This document shows positions 7,021-11,709 of a stretch of 11,709 bases of DNA, piece after piece (positions within the stretch are counted from its first letter, which is position 1; every line of letters starts with the position of its first letter). Origin of the DNA: Bacteroidales bacterium (GTDB taxonomy: Bacteria; Bacteroidota; Bacteroidia; Bacteroidales; GCA-2748055); assembly GCA_029934875.1 (NCBI GenBank), contig JAOZLK010000073.1:1-11709 (forward strand), read 5' to 3'. The position numbers were made by a program, and so were the translations under genes. The notes below the pieces were generated by a model. It was not told the DNA's origin. It saw only the letters and a list, made by a program, of their open reading frames with translations, and did no database searches.

Positions 7021-10000
7021 ATGAATTTTTTGCGCCCCTCAACCCTCCTGCTATTTCTATGCTTATGCCTTGAAGCTAGTACTCAGACGTTTAATATTGA
7101 TGAGGAATTGGTTGATCCAGATGCTGACTCCACGACGGTGGCTCTTTATGAGATGCTGAAACTGCAATTCGGACACCGGATGATCTCGGGCCAGACCGAC
7201 AACTACTTCACGCAACTGGAAGATATTGCCGGCAAGACCCCTCTTCTGAGGGTGGGCGATTTCTCCTCCTACACCGAAGGTTACCCCTACCTGTGGAACG
7301 GTGGAGCTCATACCATCGGGAAAGATCCTGACGGGTCCACGGAAAAACTCATCGATTGGTATGAGCAGTCGGAAGGAAAGGCATTGATATCCTTCCAGTG
7401 GCACTGGCATTCTCCAAGCGGGGGGGAAGCGGGACAGAACAATTTCTATACCGAGAACACCACCTTCGATATCAGGCAGGCAGTAATACCCGGAACAGAT
7501 GAATACAACGACATCATCAGGGACATAGATGACATCTCCGCTGAACTGGCAAAATTCCAGGAAGCAGGAGTTCCTGTTCTGTGGAGACCACTGCATGAAG
7601 CAGGAGGAGGCTGGTTCTGGTGGGGAGCAAAAGGGCCGGATCCCTGCCTGGCGCTGTACAACATCATGTTCGACCGCATGGTAAATTACCATGGATTACA
7701 TAAGCTGATCTGGGTCTGGTCCACTCCCGAGGAGACCTGGTATCCAGGGAACGATAAGGTGGACATTATCGGGCACGATTCCTACCCGGGCTACTTTAAC
7801 TACGGGAATCAGAAATATGCCTTCGATCAGCTCCAGGATCTTACGGGCGGTGAGAAGCTGATTGCCATGACCGAAAACGGGCCCATTCCTGATATTGATG
7901 ACTGCCTTGACCAGGGAGCTCCCTGGCTCTATTTCATGTCCTGGGCCGACCTGGTGGCATCTCAGAACAGTGAGGGTCACATCACGGAAGTATACAGGCA
8001 TACGGATGTGCTTAGCATGGATTCGGATAACTATCGGACCGGAAGTGAATGGCGAAGCAGCCTCTACCCCGAAGACTGGAAACCCGGATATAAGGATGCC
8101 AGTGGAAATTTCCTTCACGATTTCTCTCATGCCGGTTACCATGGCGGAGGACTTCCTATTCCAATAATTACTGAAAATATTGTCGAAGTGACCCTTCCGC
8201 CCTATTCGGCTGATAATACAGGGGCAAGTGATGTAACATCCATCCTGCAACGGGCTCTGAACGATGTGGGAGCCTCCGGAGGAGGCGTAGTGTACCTTCC
8301 AGCCGGGACCTATCGGATTGCCCCTGCATCGGGCGAAACCAAAGCTCTGGAAATCTCTTACAGCAATACCATTCTTCGCGGAGCAGGGGCCGATTCTACC
8401 TTCCTCTTCAACGACCAGGAGTACATGAGGCAGAAAAGTATTATTTATGTGGCTCCCCAGTGGGCAAGCTGGTTCTCCTCGGGCGGACAATCCACGAATA
8501 TTCGCTATAATCTCATGGAAGCCACAAAGGTGATACCGGTAGAATCGGTCAGCGGATACCAGGCAGGTGATGAAGTGGTGGTACTCAATACAGCCACCGA
8601 AGCCTTCATTGCAGAACATGGCATGACGGGTATGTGGACCACAAATGCCATGAAAGGAGTCGCCCACAAAAGACGCATCGACTCAGTAGATACAGACAGG
8701 TCCCTGCTGATTCTGGATGCACCCACACGCTATCCACTGAAAACAAGAGACCTTGCCCGTGTTCATTTAGCAAAACCCCACCTGCAGGAATGCGGCATTG
8801 AAGACCTTTCCATCGGCATGCGTGAAAATTCAAAAACGGGTTGGGGCGACAATGATTACAGCGTTCCCGGGACCGGAGCCTATGAAACTCATTTTGCCCA
8901 GGTGCTCAAGTTTGAATATACTGAGAACTCATGGGTAAGGGGTGTGCATACCTACAAACCCGATGTCAATGTATTGGATGTGCACCTGCTTTCCAACTGC
9001 CTTCTTTTGAATATGTGTCGACACATTAGCGTGGATTCATGTGATTTTCAAAAACCCCAGTACGAAGGAGGTGGCGGAAACGGTTATATGTACACCCTGC
9101 ATGCCAACGACTGCCTGATCCAGAACAGCAGGGCCAACCACAGCAGGCACAATTACGATTTCAAATACCCCTACAGCAACGGGAACGTGATTCTTAATTG
9201 CAGGGCAGAGAATTCTCGGTATTCAAGTGATTTCCACATGTATCTCAGCATGTCGAACCTCTTCGATCACACCACCCTGAATGGCGATTGGCTGGAGTCG
9301 GTATTCCGGCCCTACGGGGATCCCATCCATGGCCATTCTTCCAGCCAGTCGGTGTTTTACAATTCGGTAGGTGAAAATTATCACCCTTCCCGATCCTACA
9401 TTGTGGAGTCGAGGCAATACCAAAGGGGCTATATCATCGGAACATCGGGTGAAGCCTACCAGGTGAAAACCGATCCGCTCTCAGGCACCCAGGGAGGCTA
9501 CTACTATGATTCTTCACCCCGCGATTTTGTGGAGGGAGTCGGACTGGGAACAGACCTGAGGCCCGTATCCCTCTACCTGGATATGCTTGATAAGCGACTT
9601 AGAGACAGCACCATACTCCATACCTACGATGTGAGTATACTCGTCTCAGACCAGCTTAGCGGTGATCCTGTACCTGGTGCGGAAGTAACTATCTATGGCG
9701 AAAGCGGCCTGACTGATGCCTCAGGCATGGTAACATTCAGGGCTGTTCCTGAATCATTTTTCATGGAGGCAAGCCACATAAAGTATAAGCCCTTGCCGCT
9801 CCGTCAGCTACTTATTTACAGCGACACCACCCTCCAAGTGAAAATGGAGGAAAACACCTTTGAGCTCAGCATCGAGGTACTGGATGAAGGTACAATGGCC
9901 CCGCTTCGTGGTGTAAATATCACTGTGAACGATGCTGTGGAAGTAAGCGACGGCGAAGGAATGGCAACATTCACAAGCTACTTCGGACCTGCCACTTACA

Positions 10001-10569
10001 GTTTAGAAAAAAGCTCCTATAAAACTATTTCGGGCATCATGGAGATCACAAAGGATACACTCGCCCGTTTCCTTCTTGAAAGAAGTCATGCCGATGTGAA
10101 ATTCCGACTCAGGGAGGGCAGTACCCCGGTAAACAAGGTATGGGTAAAAGTTGAAGAGGATTCCCTTATCAGCGATGCACTTGGACTGGCAAAGTTTCTC
10201 CAGCTTCCCATTCAGGAGGAGTACAGCTATTCCACTTACAGGGAAGGCTACCATAACCATTTGGGAGAGTTCTTCCTGACAGCCGATACAAGCATCGAAC
10301 TAGCCATGGAAAAGCTGGCCTCTGCCATCGAAATAAAAGGCCGGGAAGGAAGTATCAGGATATGGCCCAATCCCACAAGCGGCTCTTTGCAACTTGAATT
10401 AGCCGATGAGCAGTCCACCCTCCTCAGCATCCATGATGCCCATGGAAAAAAAGTAATGGAATGCATTGTATCCGGGCCTCTTCATCGCATCGATCTTGGA
10501 CATCTGCCACCGGGTCTCTACTCGATATCTGTACAGGGAGCCCCTGGCAGCCTGATTCTTAAGCTTTAA
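7021..10569 (+). CDS. GH26 glycoside hydrolase fused to a right-handed beta-helix domain, with three-module stalk and T9SS sorting domain
   Basis: This is a predicted secreted two-domain polysaccharide-degrading enzyme. Residues 1-22 are a signal peptide without a lipobox. Residues 25-335 are a GH26 domain: FGHRMISGQTDNY, WHWHSPSG, the acid/base Glu193 in WRPLHEAGGGWFWWG, IWVWSTPEE, GHDSYPG, and the nucleophile Glu285 in MTENGP. Known GH26 enzymes are mainly endo-beta-mannanases, with some beta-1,3-xylanases and lichenases. Residues 345-860 are a pectate-lyase-superfamily beta-helix with an entry segment containing DFSHAGYHGGG (367-377). It continues through SADNTGASDVTSILQRAL and GGVVYLPAGTYRI into repeated NS/NC turn motifs. 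It may be a lyase, a hydrolase or non-catalytic; I cannot place it in a family. Residues 867-1100 are three stalk modules, and 1112-1182 a type A sorting domain (IWPNPTSG). It starts three bases after the sulfatase stop. Confidence 0.92.
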   Translation: MNFLRPSTLLLFLCLCLEASTQTFNIDEELVDPDADSTTVALYEMLKLQFGHRMISGQTDNYFTQLEDIAGKTPLLRVGDFSSYTEGYPYLWNGGAHTIGKDPDGSTEKLIDWYEQSEGKALISFQWHWHSPSGGEAGQNNFYTENTTFDIRQAVIPGTDEYNDIIRDIDDISAELAKFQEAGVPVLWRPLHEAGGGWFWWGAKGPDPCLALYNIMFDRMVNYHGLHKLIWVWSTPEETWYPGNDKVDIIGHDSYPGYFNYGNQKYAFDQLQDLTGGEKLIAMTENGPIPDIDDCLDQGAPWLYFMSWADLVASQNSEGHITEVYRHTDVLSMDSDNYRTGSEWRSSLYPEDWKPGYKDASGNFLHDFSHAGYHGGGLPIPIITENIVEVTLPPYSADNTGASDVTSILQRALNDVGASGGGVVYLPAGTYRIAPASGETKALEISYSNTILRGAGADSTFLFNDQEYMRQKSIIYVAPQWASWFSSGGQSTNIRYNLMEATKVIPVESVSGYQAGDEVVVLNTATEAFIAEHGMTGMWTTNAMKGVAHKRRIDSVDTDRSLLILDAPTRYPLKTRDLARVHLAKPHLQECGIEDLSIGMRENSKTGWGDNDYSVPGTGAYETHFAQVLKFEYTENSWVRGVHTYKPDVNVLDVHLLSNCLLLNMCRHISVDSCDFQKPQYEGGGGNGYMYTLHANDCLIQNSRANHSRHNYDFKYPYSNGNVILNCRAENSRYSSDFHMYLSMSNLFDHTTLNGDWLESVFRPYGDPIHGHSSSQSVFYNSVGENYHPSRSYIVESRQYQRGYIIGTSGEAYQVKTDPLSGTQGGYYYDSSPRDFVEGVGLGTDLRPVSLYLDMLDKRLRDSTILHTYDVSILVSDQLSGDPVPGAEVTIYGESGLTDASGMVTFRAVPESFFMEASHIKYKPLPLRQLLIYSDTTLQVKMEENTFELSIEVLDEGTMAPLRGVNITVNDAVEVSDGEGMATFTSYFGPATYSLEKSSYKTISGIMEITKDTLARFLLERSHADVKFRLREGSTPVNKVWVKVEEDSLISDALGLAKFLQLPIQEEYSYSTYREGYHNHLGEFFLTADTSIELAMEKLASAIEIKGREGSIRIWPNPTSGSLQLELADEQSTLLSIHDAHGKKVMECIVSGPLHRIDLGHLPPGLYSISVQGAPGSLILKL
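9619..10320 (+). repeat. Three-module stalk of the GH26/beta-helix protein
   Basis: Residues 867-944, 945-1020 and 1021-1100 repeat the same beta-sandwich plan as the sulfatase stalk: VPGAEVTIYGESGLTDASG in module 1, LSIEVLDEG and VSDGEG in module 2, and RSHADVKFRLREGSTPVNK with LISDALGLAKF in module 3. Each closes with a DT/DTT strand (SDTTLQVKM, KDTLARFLL, ADTSIELAM). Confidence 0.78.
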
Positions 10570-10572
10570 GAA
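10556..10572. other. Small inverted repeat spanning the converging 3' ends
   Basis: TTCTTAA (10556-10562), spacer GCT, then TTAAGAA (10566-10572) is a perfect 7-bp inverted repeat. It contains the stop codon of the GH26 protein and ends four bases before the complement of the opposing stop. The stem is A/T-rich and has no following T tract, so it is a poor terminator in either direction. Confidence 0.4.
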
Positions 10573-10575
10573 CCA

Positions 10576-11709
10576 TTACCACGATCCCTCAGGACCAATT
10601 ACAATCCTCTCACTGAAGCTAGTGCTGGCGGTTCTGGCCTTCAGTATATAGATCCCCGGGACAAGGCCTGAAGGAAGTTCAATGGTATAAGCATTTGATA
10701 CAATCCTCTGTTGAAGTATACTCCTGCCACTGAGATCCATAAGTTCAACTTCAGCAATCGTCTCCTCCCCGCTTTCGATGAAGATTCTGTCATAGGCAGG
10801 ATTTGGATAAACTTTGATAACTTTTCCACGGGCTCCAGAAGGATTCACTCCGGTCGGCGTTTTCTCCATTTGCAGCACAATGGTGTTGTCTGCTGTGAGC
10901 TCCACCGATCCCTCAATTGTTTCGTAATCTTCCCTCTGGATCACATAATCCAGTGAGATAGCCACCGGCATAGATGGGAAAACAGCCTGACCCAGCTGAT
11001 TGGAGACCAGAGTCTCTCCATTGAGCACCACTGAGGCCTTATTAATTGGTTGCTCACCATATCTTAGCCTGAACTTTACCCCGGCATGTGAACGATGCAT
11101 TTGTAGCTTAAGAAGGGTATCAGATGCAATCTCTACAAGGCTTAGCTCAGACTGGTAATTAAAGTAATCCAGGCCAAGGGAAGCATCTCCTGCATGAAGA
11201 GAGATACCTGCCATGCCATCTGAGCCTGTTCCGACTTCCTGGTCTCCGCTTGAGACTGTCACCCCGGGAAGTGCCTCCCCGGTTTCCATATCTGTGACCA
11301 GAAGCCCAATTTCATAGTTGATCGAGTCCAGCGACAGGGTGAAAAGTGTATCCGAATAAACTGTAAGGGCCATATCAATGACCGGTTCAAGATGTTCTTT
11401 CTCAATACCCACCAGGTATTCACCGGGCTGCGCCAGGAAGCTGGCTCTTCCATCTGCATCCGTAAGTCCCTCCTCACCATTAAACCATATCCTGCAACCC
11501 TCTAAGGAAGAGTCCTCAGAAGAGCTCCTGGTATAAAAGGTAATTTTTAAGGGATCTCCGGGCAGCTTGTTAGAAACTCTTTCATCCTGGAAGGGATTGA
11601 GTAATTCATCCTCCATGGAAAGAATCCCGTTCCCGCTGTATGAAATAATTAAGGTATCGCTGTTTTCTAAGTCCTGACCAAGCTTAAGATTCAACTGATA
11701 CAGGGCCAC
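10576..11709 (-). CDS. C-terminal part of a T9SS-secreted protein with the shared three-module stalk (N-terminus outside window)
   Basis: This frame is open from the window edge to the TAA at 10578-10576, giving 378 codons including the stop. The real start lies beyond the window; the GTG at the very edge is not a credible start, as there is no signal peptide. Visible residues 1-50 look like the end of a beta-sandwich of the kind that follows catalytic domains in secreted enzymes (DTLIISYSGNGILS, then LLNPFQDERVSN). Residues 53-131, 132-205 and 206-283 are three stalk modules homologous, in order, to those of the sulfatase and the GH26 protein (GLTDADG, then RSHAGVKFRLRYGEQPINKA). A type A sorting domain begins around residue 297 (KVYPNPAYDRIF) and ends VIGPEGSW. 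By analogy the missing N-terminal part is probably a glycan-active or binding domain. That is inference. Confidence 0.88.
   Translation of the reverse strand: MALYQLNLKLGQDLENSDTLIISYSGNGILSMEDELLNPFQDERVSNKLPGDPLKITFYTRSSSEDSSLEGCRIWFNGEEGLTDADGRASFLAQPGEYLVGIEKEHLEPVIDMALTVYSDTLFTLSLDSINYEIGLLVTDMETGEALPGVTVSSGDQEVGTGSDGMAGISLHAGDASLGLDYFNYQSELSLVEIASDTLLKLQMHRSHAGVKFRLRYGEQPINKASVVLNGETLVSNQLGQAVFPSMPVAISLDYVIQREDYETIEGSVELTADNTIVLQMEKTPTGVNPSGARGKVIKVYPNPAYDRIFIESGEETIAEVELMDLSGRSILQQRIVSNAYTIELPSGLVPGIYILKARTASTSFSERIVIGPEGSW
10861..11553 (-). repeat. Three-module stalk of the truncated minus-strand protein
   Basis: Residues 53-283 of the visible part form three beta-sandwich modules. 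The first has GEEGLTDADGRASF, the second YEIGLLVTDMETGEALPGVT, and the third SHAGVKFRLR followed by LVSNQLGQAVF and a closing ADNTIVLQMEK strand. Order and module identity match the arrays at 6058-6768 and 9619-10320. Confidence 0.75.

Noticed and set aside
6995..7023. Stop read-through or slippage joining the sulfatase to the GH26 protein: both are in the same frame, separated by one TAA plus one codon, and a nine-A run lies just upstream
   Set aside because: The sulfatase already ends in a complete T9SS sorting domain and the GH26 protein starts with its own signal peptide, so a fused product makes little sense; close translational coupling explains the spacing.
7696..8667. Long minus-strand open frame (323 codons) inside the GH26/beta-helix gene
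   Set aside because: Antisense shadow: the plus frame contains the GH26 nucleophile motif and the start of the beta-helix, while the minus translation is of low complexity with no recognisable motif.
9001..9250. Tandem NC/NS turn motifs in the beta-helix region considered as a separate repeat element
   Set aside because: They are the normal coil repeats of a right-handed beta-helix and not DNA-level repeats.

Overview
The window looks like a chromosomal stretch of a member of the Bacteroidota, probably one that degrades algal or other environmental polysaccharides. Four lines of evidence support this. All four large proteins that can be read to their C-terminus end in a type A sorting domain of the type IX secretion system (T9SS), which is essentially confined to this phylum. 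Start codons lack Shine-Dalgarno sequences and sit in A/T-rich leaders. Candidate -7 elements resemble the Bacteroidota TAnnTTTG consensus. The enzymes are secreted glycan-active types. No rRNA, tRNA, CRISPR array, transposase or SusC/SusD pair is visible.

Layout. Bases 1-444 (minus strand) hold the N-terminal part of a Tat-exported Gfo/Idh/MocA-type oxidoreductase. A 174-bp A/T-rich divergent intergenic region follows (445-618). At 619-4473 (plus) lies a 1284-residue non-enzymatic surface protein with two lamin-tail-like domains, a group of beta-sandwich-like segments and four tandem C-terminal repeats. A strong intrinsic terminator (4495-4530) separates it from a tightly coupled pair. The first of the pair is an iduronate-2-sulfatase-like sulfatase (4543-7017). 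Three bases downstream is a 1182-residue protein (7021-10569) that joins a GH26 glycoside hydrolase domain to a pectate-lyase-like right-handed beta-helix. Converging on it, with only 6 bases between the stop codons, is the C-terminal part of another T9SS cargo protein (10576-11709, minus), whose N-terminal domains lie outside the window.

How the genes may work together. The sulfatase, the GH26/beta-helix protein and the truncated minus-strand protein carry different N-terminal parts but share the same ordered array of three small beta-sandwich modules directly before the sorting domain. This suggests one set of cell-surface or secreted enzymes built on a common stalk. A sulfatase coupled to an endo-acting GH26 and a beta-helix enzyme suggests attack on a sulfated polysaccharide, perhaps with a mannan or beta-1,3-xylan backbone. 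The substrate is inferred, not shown. The most unusual items are the GH26-beta-helix fusion, the block-conserved three-module stalk, and the large repeat-built lamin-tail protein.
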